Source of the DNA: Gammaproteobacteria bacterium
Lineage (GTDB): Bacteria > Pseudomonadota > Gammaproteobacteria > GCA-001735895
Direction: 5' to 3'
NCBI GenBank assembly: GCA_024638385.1
Contig: JAHEKJ010000031.1
Span: 1 to 33,868 of the forward strand
Length of the DNA: 33,868 nucleotides
Shown here: piece by piece, positions 19,303-27,076 of the stretch
Layout of the letters: each line of letters starts with the position of its first letter
How positions within the stretch are numbered: position 1 is the stretch's first letter
Translations under genes and position numbers: made by a program
Notes under the pieces: model-generated
Told to the model about the DNA's origin: nothing
What the model saw: only the letters and a program-made list of their open reading frames with translations
The model's database searches: none

Positions 19303-19911
19303 ATGAGACAGACGTTACTGCCGATAGCTATCCTGGTCGCAGCCTTGCTTTCCCTGATCCTCTTTCCCCACATCAAAGGTAAGCCATCCATGAACGAAAC
19401 CTCGAACGGCAATCCGGTCGTCGTGATCGAAACCAGTATGGGCAGCATCACGATCGAACTGGACATGCAGAACGCGCCGGTCAGCAGCGAAAATTTTCTC
19501 GCCTACGTCGATGACGGCTATTACGCGGGCACGATCTTTCACCGCGTTATCCCCAACTTCATGATCCAGGGCGGCGGCATTACCGAGGACATGCGCGACA
19601 AACCCGGCGGTCGCGCGCCGATCGACAACGAGGCGCAAAACGGTCTCAAGAACGAACGCGGCACGCTGGCGATGGCGCGCACCAGCGACCCGCACTCGGC
19701 GACCTCGCAGTTTTTCATCAATCACGTCGATAACGACTTCCTCAATTTCACCAGCGAGTCGATGCAGGGCTGGGGCTACGCGGTTTTCGCCCGCGTCGTC
19801 GACGGCATGGACGTGGTCGACGCGATCGCGCAGGTGCCGACCGGCAACAAAGGCGGCCACCAGAACGTGCCGCTCGAGGCGATCGAAATTACCGGGATCA
19901 GTCGCCAGTAA
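19303..19911 (+). CDS. ppiB: Cyclophilin-type peptidyl-prolyl cis-trans isomerase
   Basis: A cyclophilin domain with the family signatures [14 protein letters not shown] (catalytic Arg), [17 protein letters not shown] and [14 protein letters not shown]; it speeds proline isomerisation in folding. From ATG 19303 (GGGA 6 bp upstream) the product has 202 residues and begins with a hydrophobic stretch ([18 protein letters not shown]) that would anchor it in, or send it across, the inner membrane. From ATG 19390 (AAAGG upstream) it would be a 173-residue cytoplasmic protein like E. coli PpiB. Both starts are credible. The 173-residue core resembles PpiB rather than PpiA. lpxH follows 12 bp downstream, probably co-transcribed. 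Confidence 0.88.
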   Translation: MRQTLLPIAILVAALLSLILFPHIKGKPSMNETSNGNPVVVIETSMGSITIELDMQNAPVSSENFLAYVDDGYYAGTIFHRVIPNFMIQGGGITEDMRDKPGGRAPIDNEAQNGLKNERGTLAMARTSDPHSATSQFFINHVDNDFLNFTSESMQGWGYAVFARVVDGMDVVDAIAQVPTGNKGGHQNVPLEAIEITGISRQ

Positions 19912-19923
19912 CACCGCCCGGGA

Positions 19924-20643
19924 ATGCGCGACGAGACTTTATTTTTCTCCGACTGCCACCTGGATCCTGCGCGGCCCGAGGTGAGCGCGACGCTGGTCGA
20001 ATTTCTCGACCGGCGAGCGGTGGGCGCCGCGCGCATTTTCATTCTCGGCGACCTGTTCGAGGTCTGGCTCGGCGACGACATGCCGACCGACGGGCTCGAG
20101 CCGGTGATCGATGCGCTCGCGCGGCGCGCCGCCGACAGCCCGACCTTCTTCCTCGCCGGCAATCGCGACTTTCTGCTCGGCCGCGGCTTCGCCGATCGCG
20201 TCGGCCTGACGCTGCTCGACGAACCCGAGTTGCTCGAGCTCGGCGATGCGCGCGTCGCGCTGGTTCACGGCGACACCCTGTGCACCGACGATCACGACTA
20301 CCAGGCGTTTCGCGCGCAGGTGCGGCAACCGGCATGGCAGGCCGATTTCGTCGCCAAACCGTTGCCGGAGCGCCAGCAGATCGCGGCCGGGTTGCGCCGC
20401 GACAGTGCCGCGGCGATGGCACAAAAAACCATGGAAATCATGGATGTCAACGATGACGCGGTCGGCCGCTGTTTCGCCGCGCTCGGTGTCGACTCGATCG
20501 TCCACGGCCATACCCACCGACCGGCGGTGCACCGGCCCGCCCCCGGGTTGACGCGCTACGTGCTCGGTGACTGGAATCCCGGACCCAGCTTTCTGAGCTG
20601 GCGCGCCAGCGCCGGTTTCGAACTGGTGGACGCGCGGGTCTGA
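19924..20643 (+). CDS. lpxH: UDP-2,3-diacylglucosamine diphosphatase
   Basis: A 239-residue calcineurin-like metallophosphoesterase of lipid A synthesis that cleaves UDP-2,3-diacylglucosamine to lipid X and UMP at the inner membrane face. The metal-binding motifs appear in order: SDCHLD, GDLFEVWLGDD, GNRDF, HGDTLCTDDHDYQAFR and HGHTHRPAVH. Length agrees with E. coli LpxH (240). It follows ppiB, as in Pseudomonas. A short GCCGG-CAAT-CCGGC hairpin follows the stop but without a clear T-run. Confidence 0.95.
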   Translation: MRDETLFFSDCHLDPARPEVSATLVEFLDRRAVGAARIFILGDLFEVWLGDDMPTDGLEPVIDALARRAADSPTFFLAGNRDFLLGRGFADRVGLTLLDEPELLELGDARVALVHGDTLCTDDHDYQAFRAQVRQPAWQADFVAKPLPERQQIAAGLRRDSAAAMAQKTMEIMDVNDDAVGRCFAALGVDSIVHGHTHRPAVHRPAPGLTRYVLGDWNPGPSFLSWRASAGFELVDARV

Positions 20644-20798
20644 CGCCGGCAATCCGGCGCCCGTTCTCAATGCCATCGAAGGGACGCCGACGCCTGTGGC
20701 ACAATCATCCGCAGCGATCGGGCTGCATCGGTCGCGGCAACAACAACAACAGAGGGGTCAAAGATGTCACATCGCCATGCAATCCTTCGTAGTTCCCG

Positions 20799-21107
20799 AT
20801 GTCTCCTTCCTGGTTCGTGACCTCGTCGGATTCCGGTACGCTGGTCATGTGCACGATGCTGTCGATGGGCGACGAGCATCCGCCGATCAAGTTCCGCCTG
20901 TTCTGGGGCATCACCGCCGGCGTCGTCGCCGGGGTGCTGATGCTCGCCGGCGGCCTCGCCGCGCTGCAGACGGCATCGATCGTCGCCGGTTTGCCGATTG
21001 CGATCATACTGCTGTTGATGGCTTACGGCATGTGGCGGACGCTCAACGAGGACTTCCCGGGCCTCGACGTCGAGGACAAGCGCGATCTCGAGTATCTGAA
21101 TCGCTGA
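20799..21107 (+). pseudogene. C-terminal remnant of a BCCT (betaine/carnitine/choline) transporter
   Basis: A 102-residue open frame that reads as the last two membrane segments of a BCCT symporter: WFVTSSDSGTLVMCTMLSMGDEHPP is the segment following helix 10 in the family, then FRLFWGITAGVVAGVLMLAGGLAALQTASIVAGLPIAIILLLMAYGMWRTL. Intact BCCT proteins have 500 or more residues; about 400 are missing. An in-frame TAG (20790-20792) precedes the ATG closely and the upstream 150 bp show no transporter sequence in any frame, so this is a deletion remnant rather than a frameshifted gene. Expression as a small membrane protein cannot be excluded. Confidence 0.75.
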
Positions 21108-21118
21108 CGCACGCAGTG

Positions 21119-21138
21119 CCGGGCCGGACCCGGCCCGG
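21119..21138. terminator. Hairpin between convergent BCCT remnant and DUF455 gene
   Basis: A perfect 9-bp inverted repeat (CCGGGCCGG at 21119-21127, CCGGCCCGG at 21130-21138) lies in the 42-bp gap between two gene ends. No T-run on either strand, so it may stop or protect transcripts rather than act as a classical terminator. Confidence 0.4.
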
Positions 21139-21149
21139 CGCAGTATTCG

Positions 21150-21947
21150 TCAATTACCCTGCTCGAGGGCCTCGAGTTCGGCCGCGTCGAAGCCGGCGGC
21201 GAGCCGTGCCGGCCAGTTGAACGGGCCGCGCAGTCTGCCGTCGACATAGGTCGCGACCAGGTCACGAAAGGTCGTTTCGGGATCGACGCCACGCTGGTCG
21301 CAAAAGTGGCGGAACCAGTGACTGCCGACGCGTACATGGCCGATTTCGTCGCGGTAGATGATCTCGAGGAGCTCGGCCGCGGCGGTATCGCCGGCCTGGC
21401 GAAACTTCGCGATCATGCCGGGCGTCACGTCGAGACCGCGCGCCTCGAGCACGCGCGGCACCAGCGCCATGCGCTCGAGCGCGCTGCCTCGGGTCCGGCA
21501 TACCATGTCCCATAATCCGGCATGTGCGCTATAGGCGCCATAGCGGCTGCCGCGGCGCTCGAGTTCGTCGGCGAGCAGTCGGAAATGCTTTGCCTCGTCG
21601 CGTGCAACCCCGAGCCAGTCGTCGACATAGCGTCGCGGTAATCGGCGAAAGCGATACACCGCGTCGAGCGCGATGTTGATTGCGCTGAACTCGATGTGCG
21701 CGAATGCGTGCAATAGTCGAATACGGCCCTCGGCGGTCGCGCTGCTGCGCCGTTCGAGTCGGCGCGGATCGACCAGCTCGGGCCGCGCCGGCCGCCCGGG
21801 ATCGTCGATCGCGAGGATCGGCGCGGCCGGATCGAGCGCAAGCTCGCCGGCCCGCCACGCCTCGTGAATGCGCCCGGTCGCGGCGCACTTGGCCGCCGGA
21901 TCGGGGCACAGAATCGCCGCCTCGACCTCCCGGTATAGCTCAACCAT
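21150..21947 (-). CDS. DUF455 ferritin-like domain protein
   Basis: A 265-residue soluble protein of the DUF455 family, an all-helical ferritin-like group. Potential metal ligands sit in FAHIEFSAINIALDA, GVARDEAKHFRLLADEL and YRDEIGHVRVGSHWF, a repeated E/D..H pattern typical of di-iron carboxylate proteins. The real function of DUF455 proteins is unknown; an oxygen- or peroxide-using di-iron enzyme is inferred only from the ligand pattern. ATG 21947 overlaps the end of metZ by 8 bp, so it is probably translated with metZ from the SAM-regulated transcript. The open frame continues upstream, but that part is the shadow of metZ. Confidence 0.82.
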   Translation of the reverse strand: MVELYREVEAAILCPDPAAKCAATGRIHEAWRAGELALDPAAPILAIDDPGRPARPELVDPRRLERRSSATAEGRIRLLHAFAHIEFSAINIALDAVYRFRRLPRRYVDDWLGVARDEAKHFRLLADELERRGSRYGAYSAHAGLWDMVCRTRGSALERMALVPRVLEARGLDVTPGMIAKFRQAGDTAAAELLEIIYRDEIGHVRVGSHWFRHFCDQRGVDPETTFRDLVATYVDGRLRGPFNWPARLAAGFDAAELEALEQGN

Positions 21948-23118
21948 CGAGGCCGCGGCAGAGGTCGGCGACGATATCATCGATCGCTTCGAGGCCGACG
22001 GCGACACGCACGAGCCCGTCGCCGATGCCGGCGCGCTCGCGCACCTCGGCGCTGACCCGGCCGTGGGTGGTCGAAGCGGGATGCGTGATCGTGGTCTTGA
22101 CGTCGCCGAGATTGGCCGTAATCGACAGCATGCGCGTCGCGTCGATGACCCGCCAGGCGGCGGCCTTGCCGCCCTTGACGACGAACGAGACGATGCCGCC
22201 GAAATGGCTTTGCTGGTCCCTGGCGAGCGCATGCTGGGGATGCGACTCGAGTCCGGGATGGTAGACCTTCTCCACCGCCGGATGCGATTCGAGCAAGCGC
22301 GCCAGCGTCAGCGCCTGCTCCGAATGCGCGCGCATCCGCAGGCTTAGCGTCTCGAGACCCTTGAGCGCGACCCAGGCATTGAACGGGCTCATGCTCGGTC
22401 CGGTCGTGCGTATCACGCCGAAGACTTCCTCGCCAACGAGGTCGGCGTCGCCGATCACGGCGCCGCCGACGATGCGCCCCTGCCCGTCCAGATACTTGGT
22501 GGCCGAATGGATGATGACGTCGGCGCCGAGCTCGAGTGGTCGCTGCAGCACGGGCGTACAAAAACAGTTGTCCACTGCGAGCAGGCAATCGTGCGCGTGT
22601 GCAATTTCGGACAGTGCGCGGATATCGCAGATTTCCATCAACGGGTTGGACGGAGTTTCCAGGAACAGGAGCCTGGTGCTCGGCCGGATCGCCGCTTCCC
22701 AGGCGGCGAGGTCCGTCAGGTCGACGAAGCTGGTCTCGACGCCGAAGCGCGTCAGGTATTTGTCGAACAGCGTAGTGGTCGCGCCGAACAGCGCGCGCGA
22801 GGCGACGACGTGGTCGCCTTGCCTGAGCACGGCCAAACACAGGCTCAGGATCGCGGCCATTCCCGAGGCCGTCGCGACGCAGCTCTCGCCGCCTTCGAGC
22901 GCGGCCAGGCGCTGTTCGAAGATGCGCGTGGTCGGGTTGGTGAAGCGCGAGTAGACGTTGCCGTCCTCGTCGCCGGCGAAGCGCGCCGCCGCCTGCGCCG
23001 CGCTGTCGAAGACGAAGCTCGACGAAGTGAAAATGGGTTCGCTGTGTTCTTGCTCTCGACTGCGTTCGTGGCCACTGCGAATCGCCAGAGTGTCGAAGCC
23101 GGGTTTGTCTTGGGTCAC
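21940..23118 (-). CDS. metZ: O-succinylhomoserine sulfhydrylase
   Basis: A 392-residue PLP enzyme of the Cys/Met metabolism family that makes homocysteine directly from O-succinylhomoserine and sulfide. Schiff-base lysine K208 lies in HSATKYLDGQGR; the cofactor region has NVYSRFTNPTT, ATASGMAAI and FLETPSNPL. The GTG start at 23118 has GGAGAAA five bases upstream. The purF-...-metZ neighbourhood is the Pseudomonas one, there metZ as well. Expression should be controlled by the SAM-II riboswitch and promoter upstream. It uses the sulfide supplied by the sulfite reductase of this window. Cystathionine gamma-synthase is the alternative, less likely by gene order. Confidence 0.9.
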   Translation of the reverse strand: MTQDKPGFDTLAIRSGHERSREQEHSEPIFTSSSFVFDSAAQAAARFAGDEDGNVYSRFTNPTTRIFEQRLAALEGGESCVATASGMAAILSLCLAVLRQGDHVVASRALFGATTTLFDKYLTRFGVETSFVDLTDLAAWEAAIRPSTRLLFLETPSNPLMEICDIRALSEIAHAHDCLLAVDNCFCTPVLQRPLELGADVIIHSATKYLDGQGRIVGGAVIGDADLVGEEVFGVIRTTGPSMSPFNAWVALKGLETLSLRMRAHSEQALTLARLLESHPAVEKVYHPGLESHPQHALARDQQSHFGGIVSFVVKGGKAAAWRVIDATRMLSITANLGDVKTTITHPASTTHGRVSAEVRERAGIGDGLVRVAVGLEAIDDIVADLCRGLDG

Positions 23119-23119
23119 T

Positions 23120-23143
23120 GAGTTTCTCCGCTGGAAAAAACTC
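23120..23143 (-). promoter_or_regulatory. Hairpin burying the metZ ribosome-binding site
   Basis: On the minus strand GAGTTT (23143-23138) pairs with AAACTC (23125-23120), and CC (23134-23133) with GG inside, giving about ten pairs with one bulge and an AGC loop. The stem contains the GGAGAAA Shine-Dalgarno sequence of metZ and ends one base before the GTG. It is the probable expression platform of the SAM-II element. Confidence 0.6.
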
Positions 23144-23177
23144 GGCAGGGATGTCGGGGCAGAAGCTTTGCGGAAAC

Positions 23178-23252
23178 ACCCTCTTTAGCACATTTATTTC
23201 GCGAACCCGCGGTTCGCCGGCGCCTGCAAGCCGAGTAACAAATCGGCGCCGA
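23178..23252 (-). promoter_or_regulatory. SAM-II riboswitch upstream of metZ
   Basis: Minus-strand RNA matches the SAM-II (metA) consensus: P1 arm CGGCGCC (23251-23245), GAUUUG (23244-23239), loop ending CUUGCA (23230-23225), P1 arm GGCGCCG (23224-23218), then AUAAAUGUGCUAAAG (23197-23183) and GAGGG. The loop ACUC (23236-23233) can pair with GGGU (23181-23178) as the pseudoknot. An extra 7-bp hairpin GCGAACC/GGUUCGC (23217-23201) is inserted between P1 and the AUAAAUGU tract, which is short in known examples. Binding of S-adenosylmethionine is expected to lower metZ expression. Confidence 0.88.
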
Positions 23253-23259
23253 ATAGGAG

Positions 23260-23288
23260 AAGATATGCCCCCGGTCGGGGCTTGTCAA
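23260..23288 (-). promoter_or_regulatory. Promoter of the metZ riboswitch transcript
   Basis: Minus strand consensus TTGACA (23288-23283), 17-bp spacer, TATCTT (23265-23260). The predicted start (about 23253) falls exactly at the 5' edge of the SAM-II aptamer. The -35 overlaps the last codons of the yqhA-like gene, so metZ can be transcribed apart from the upstream purF operon. Confidence 0.75.
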
Positions 23289-23294
23289 GCCGCG

Positions 23295-23819
23295 TCAGGC
23301 CGACGGTTTGAGGTTCAACCGATCGGTCAGCGACATGCCGATCGCGGAAAGCACGAACACGATGTGGATGATGACGTACCACATGATCTTGTCGTTGTCG
23401 GCGATTTTCTCGACATTCATGAACACCTTGAGCAGATGGATCGACGAGATCGCGACGATCGACGCGGCAACCTTTTGCTTGAGGCTGCCCGAGTCGAGCT
23501 TGCCGAGCCACGCCAGCTTGTCGGCGCCCTCGTCGATATCGATGCGCGACACGAAGTTTTCGTAGCCGCTGAACATGACCATGACCAGCAGCCCGCCGAC
23601 CAGCGCCATGTCGATCAGCGACAGCGTGACCAGTATCAGGTCGGCTTCGGGGGCCGCCAGCACCTGCGGGAAATAATGTATCACTTCCTGGAAGAACTTG
23701 ATCGCCAGCAACACCAGCGCCAGCGACAGACCGATATAGATCGGCGCCAGGATCCAGCGGCTCGCGTAAAGCAGGGTTTCGGCGAATTTCTCCATGTTGT
23801 TCGGTACTCTCGTGCTCAT
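23295..23819 (-). CDS. YqhA-family (UPF0114) inner membrane protein
   Basis: A 174-residue membrane protein with four hydrophobic segments (about 18-42, 58-85, 117-131 and 142-163) and the family pattern [26 protein letters not shown] and [13 protein letters not shown]. The TIGR00645/UPF0114 family occurs widely in proteobacteria; function unknown. The start overlaps the end of the L,D-transpeptidase gene by 4 bp (ATGA). ATG 23795 is an alternative start. The metZ promoter lies partly within its 3' end. Confidence 0.87.
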   Translation of the reverse strand: MSTRVPNNMEKFAETLLYASRWILAPIYIGLSLALVLLAIKFFQEVIHYFPQVLAAPEADLILVTLSLIDMALVGGLLVMVMFSGYENFVSRIDIDEGADKLAWLGKLDSGSLKQKVAASIVAISSIHLLKVFMNVEKIADNDKIMWYVIIHIVFVLSAIGMSLTDRLNLKPSA

Positions 23820-24355
23820 CGAATCAGGACCAGATCGTTGACCAGCACCTCGTCGAACAGCTCGATGACGTCATCGTTGCACATGCGAATGCAGCCGGCC
23901 GAAACCGGCCGCCCGATGCGCTGCTCGTCGGTAGTGCCGTGAATGTAAATATAGCGCGAATAGGTATCGCAGGAACCGCCGCGGTTGATCCCGTCCTCCA
24001 TGCCGTCGAGCCACAGAATGCGTGACGTGATTTCATCGGCGTCGCGGTTGTCGAAGACCGCGGCGATCCGGCCGCAGGGTTCGCGCGCTTCGAAGATCGT
24101 GCCGCGCGGCTGGCCGCCGCCGATTTTCCGGCGAACGCGGTGGATACCCATCGGTGTCTGGTAGGAATCGATGCGGTTACCCATACCCCTTGCCGCGGTC
24201 GATATCCGGTAACTGCGTCGCCGCGCGGGATCGATGTCGATCCGGTGCAGTTCCTGCTGTGCCGAGTCGACGAAAATAATCGGCCGTTCTTCGGCGAGCG
24301 CAGCGTTACCCGGCAGCCTCGGAGAGATTTCGCGATGCAGGTCCTGCCAGCGCAT
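23816..24355 (-). CDS. L,D-transpeptidase (YkuD domain) protein
   Basis: A 179-residue protein, nearly all YkuD domain. H139 and catalytic C155 sit in [22 protein letters not shown], the HG-x14-SxGCxR signature of enzymes that form L,D cross-links in peptidoglycan or attach proteins to it. No signal peptide or membrane anchor is seen from ATG 24355, unusual because the substrate is periplasmic. The start overlaps the purF stop by one base (TGATG), so it is translationally coupled to purF, and it overlaps the yqhA-like gene by 4 bp. The substrate and export route are open questions. Confidence 0.85.
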   Translation of the reverse strand: MRWQDLHREISPRLPGNAALAEERPIIFVDSAQQELHRIDIDPARRRSYRISTAARGMGNRIDSYQTPMGIHRVRRKIGGGQPRGTIFEAREPCGRIAAVFDNRDADEITSRILWLDGMEDGINRGGSCDTYSRYIYIHGTTDEQRIGRPVSAGCIRMCNDDVIELFDEVLVNDLVLIR

Positions 24356-25869
24356 CAGGCGTTGTTATGCAATTCCATGCCGACGACGTTGACCTGTTCG
24401 TCGACCTTTTCCTTGGCCGAGTCGTTGCGCTGATCGCTGATCTTGCTCAGGTAGTCGTCGTCGATCGTTTTGGTGACGTAATGCCCGTCGAAACACGAAC
24501 AGTCGAAGCGCTTGATCGAGCGATTGCCCTTTTGCACCGCGTCGACCAGATCCTCGAGATCCTGGTAGATCAGCCAGTCGGCACCGATGTATTCGGCGAT
24601 CTGCGCCTCGTCGCGGTCGTGCGCGACGAGTTCTTGCGCGGCCGGCATGTCGATGCCATAGACATTCGGATAACGTACCGGGGGCGCGGCCGAGGCCATG
24701 TAAACCTTCTTCGCGCCGGCCTCGCGCGCCATCTGAATGATTTGCTGCGAGGTCGTGCCACGCACGATCGAGTCGTCGACCAGCAGCACGGTCTTGCCCT
24801 TGAACTCGATGTCGATCGGGCTGAGCTTGCGCCGCACCGACTGCTTGCGCAGCTTCTGCCCGGGCATGATGAAGGTGCGTCCGATGTAGCGATTCTTGAT
24901 GAAGCCTTCACGAAACTTCACGCCGAGATGAAAGGCCAGCTCCATCGCCGACGGCCGGCTTGTGTCCGGAATCGGGATCACGACGTCGATGTCGTGCTTC
25001 GGCATTTGCCGCAGGATCTTGCGCGCGAGCTTGACACCCATGCGCAGCCGAGCCTTGTAGACGTAGATATCGTCTATGATCGAGTCCGGCCGCGCGAAGT
25101 AGACGTATTCGAAGATGCACGGACTGAGCCGGCTCGACGCGGCGCACTGGCGCTTGTGCAGCTGGCCCGAGGCGTCGATGAAGATTGCTTCGCCCGGCTT
25201 GAGATCGGCAACGAGCTCGAATCCCGCGGCCTGCAAAGCGACGCTCTCCGAGGCGACCATGTACTCGCTGCCCGCATCGCCCTGACGGCGACCGTAGACC
25301 AGCGGACGAATGCCGCGCGGGTCGCGGAAGCCGATGATGCCCTTGCCGGTGAGCATCATGACGACGGCGTAGGCGCCCTCGATGCGACGGTGCGTCGCGC
25401 TGATCGCGGTGAATATCTCGTCGGGCGTCAGGTTCAGGCTGCCGCACTTGTGCAGCTCGTGGGCGAACACGTTGAGCAGTGCTTCGGAATCGGATTCGGT
25501 ATTGATATGCCGCAGATCCGACTCATAGAGTTCGGCCTTGAGCTTGTCGACGTTGGTCAGGTTACCGTTGTGCGCCAGGGTGATGCCGTAGGGCGAATTG
25601 ACGTAAAACGGTTGCGCTTCGGCCGACGACGAACAGCCGGCGGTCGGGTAGCGCACGTGGCCGATGCCCATGTTGCCGGTCAGCTTGAGCATGTGGCGGG
25701 TGTGAAACACGTCCCTGACCTGGCCGTTGTCCTTGCGCAGATTCAGCTTGTTACCGTCGCAGACGACGATTCCCGCGGAGTCCTGGCCGCGATGCTGTAA
25801 CACCAGCAACGCATCGTAGATGGTTTGCGCCACCGGATGGTGGCTCACGATTCCGACTATTCCACACAT
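24355..25869 (-). CDS. purF: Amidophosphoribosyltransferase
   Basis: A 504-residue enzyme of the first committed purine step: PRPP plus glutamine to 5-phosphoribosylamine. The class II glutaminase domain begins with the nucleophile Cys2 (MCGIVGIV) and includes [12 protein letters not shown] and AHNGNLTN; the C-terminal phosphoribosyltransferase domain has the PRPP loop [14 protein letters not shown]. Length matches E. coli PurF (505). It follows cvpA by 28 bp, the classical cvpA-purF operon. Confidence 0.97.
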   Translation of the reverse strand: MCGIVGIVSHHPVAQTIYDALLVLQHRGQDSAGIVVCDGNKLNLRKDNGQVRDVFHTRHMLKLTGNMGIGHVRYPTAGCSSSAEAQPFYVNSPYGITLAHNGNLTNVDKLKAELYESDLRHINTESDSEALLNVFAHELHKCGSLNLTPDEIFTAISATHRRIEGAYAVVMMLTGKGIIGFRDPRGIRPLVYGRRQGDAGSEYMVASESVALQAAGFELVADLKPGEAIFIDASGQLHKRQCAASSRLSPCIFEYVYFARPDSIIDDIYVYKARLRMGVKLARKILRQMPKHDIDVVIPIPDTSRPSAMELAFHLGVKFREGFIKNRYIGRTFIMPGQKLRKQSVRRKLSPIDIEFKGKTVLLVDDSIVRGTTSQQIIQMAREAGAKKVYMASAAPPVRYPNVYGIDMPAAQELVAHDRDEAQIAEYIGADWLIYQDLEDLVDAVQKGNRSIKRFDCSCFDGHYVTKTIDDDYLSKISDQRNDSAKEKVDEQVNVVGMELHNNA

Positions 25870-25897
25870 ATCTCGTCCGTCCGCAACGCGCCAGGTC

Positions 25898-26386
25898 TCA
25901 GAAATCGAAGCTGCCGACCGCGTCGGCAGGGATCACGCCCCTGACCCATTCGGCCAGCTGTTGAAAAAATCCGACCGATGCCGAATCCCGCCACCACTCG
26001 GCCTCCGGCATCGGCGTCAGGCTCGCGAGCAGCACGACCATAATCACGATCAGGACGCCGCGAGCCGCACCGAAGACCACGCCCAGCGCCCGGTCGGTAC
26101 CGCTCAGGCCCGTCTTCGAAACCAGCTGGGTAAAGATGAAATTGACGATCGCACCGACGACCAGCGTGCTGACGAAGAGGATCGCGAAGGCGACGACATT
26201 GCGAATCGTCGGCGCGCTGATGAACGGCTCGAGCATGACGGCCAATGGCGAAAAGTAGCGGAAGGCCAGCACCCCGGCGACGATCCAGGTCAGTAGCGAG
26301 ATCGATTCCTTGACGAAGCCGCGAACCAGGCTGATCAATGCCGACAGCACGATGATCACCAGGATTACCAGGTCTAGCCAACTCAT
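25898..26386 (-). CDS. cvpA: CvpA family membrane protein
   Basis: A 162-residue inner membrane protein with four hydrophobic segments and the conserved N-terminus [25 protein letters not shown]. Known in E. coli for colicin V production and envelope stress tolerance; molecular role undefined. Placed between dedD and purF as in most gammaproteobacteria. Confidence 0.93.
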   Translation of the reverse strand: MSWLDLVILVIIVLSALISLVRGFVKESISLLTWIVAGVLAFRYFSPLAVMLEPFISAPTIRNVVAFAILFVSTLVVGAIVNFIFTQLVSKTGLSGTDRALGVVFGAARGVLIVIMVVLLASLTPMPEAEWWRDSASVGFFQQLAEWVRGVIPADAVGSFDF

Positions 26387-26473
26387 AAAACTCCTCGCAC
26401 GGATGCCACCTCGGGCGGGCTGTGCTCGCTGCTGCCTTTCGACCCGCGGTCGAATCCCGACGGCAGCGGCCGA

Positions 26474-27076
26474 TTATCTTTCATACTTCATGATAATGCC
26501 ATCGATGTCGTACTTGGCCTTGACCTTGTTTTGCGCGACCCGGGTCTGGTCGCGAGAGATGAAGGGACCGAGCCTGACCCGGTAGCTCGCCTTGTCGTCG
26601 AGCGTGAACTGCTCGATGAAGACCGCGGCAATGTTCGACTGGCGCAGGCGGTCGCGCTGCCTGAACGCCTTGTCGCGGTCCTGGAAGCTGCCGACCTGCA
26701 ACACCCAGCTGTCGCCACCGCTGCGCGCGGCGGGCTCGCTGCGCGCGATCTTGTTCTCGGTCGCGGTCGGCGGCGTCGCGTCGCGCGCGGATTTCGGCGC
26801 GGTTGCGGCGGAGGATTCGGTTGCGGCCGGGGCGGCTTTGCTGTCTTCGTCGACGAAGCGAGGCTCGAGGTCGGGCAAGTCCTTGACGCCGGTCTGCAGT
26901 TCGATCAGCTTGGATTCGAACTCGGGGTTCGCGGTAACCAGCGGCTGCGGCGGAATGACGACCTCGAGCGTCTCCTTGCGCACGCCGGCGCCGTCGAGAA
27001 TCATCGGCAGGAAGATGACCGCGAGCGAAAATACGACCGCAATCCCGACCAGTCGGTTTTTAATGCTAGCTTCCAT
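26474..27076 (-). CDS. dedD: DedD-like SPOR domain protein
   Basis: About 200 residues: a short cytoplasmic N-terminus, one membrane helix (about 6-24, VGIAVVFSLAVIFLPMIL), an Ala/Glu-rich periplasmic linker, and a C-terminal SPOR domain (about 125-200, SWVLQVGSFQDRDKAFRQRDRL to the end). SPOR domains bind septal peptidoglycan stripped of stem peptides; DedD helps cell constriction. ATG 27076 is preferred because a GGCAGG sequence precedes it; the frame starts at 27091. Overlaps the folC end by 11 bp. Confidence 0.88.
   Translation of the reverse strand: MEASIKNRLVGIAVVFSLAVIFLPMILDGAGVRKETLEVVIPPQPLVTANPEFESKLIELQTGVKDLPDLEPRFVDEDSKAAPAATESSAATAPKSARDATPPTATENKIARSEPAARSGGDSWVLQVGSFQDRDKAFRQRDRLRQSNIAAVFIEQFTLDDKASYRVRLGPFISRDQTRVAQNKVKAKYDIDGIIMKYER

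Noticed and set aside
20737-20751. Short CAA repeat (about five units) before the BCCT remnant
   Set aside because: Too short to treat as a functional microsatellite; the AGAGGGG and ATG (20764) that follow lead only to an 18-codon frame.
21977-23191. A 404-codon minus-strand frame overlapping metZ
   Set aside because: Alternative frame of metZ with Arg-rich low-complexity product; the metZ frame carries all conserved PLP-enzyme motifs.
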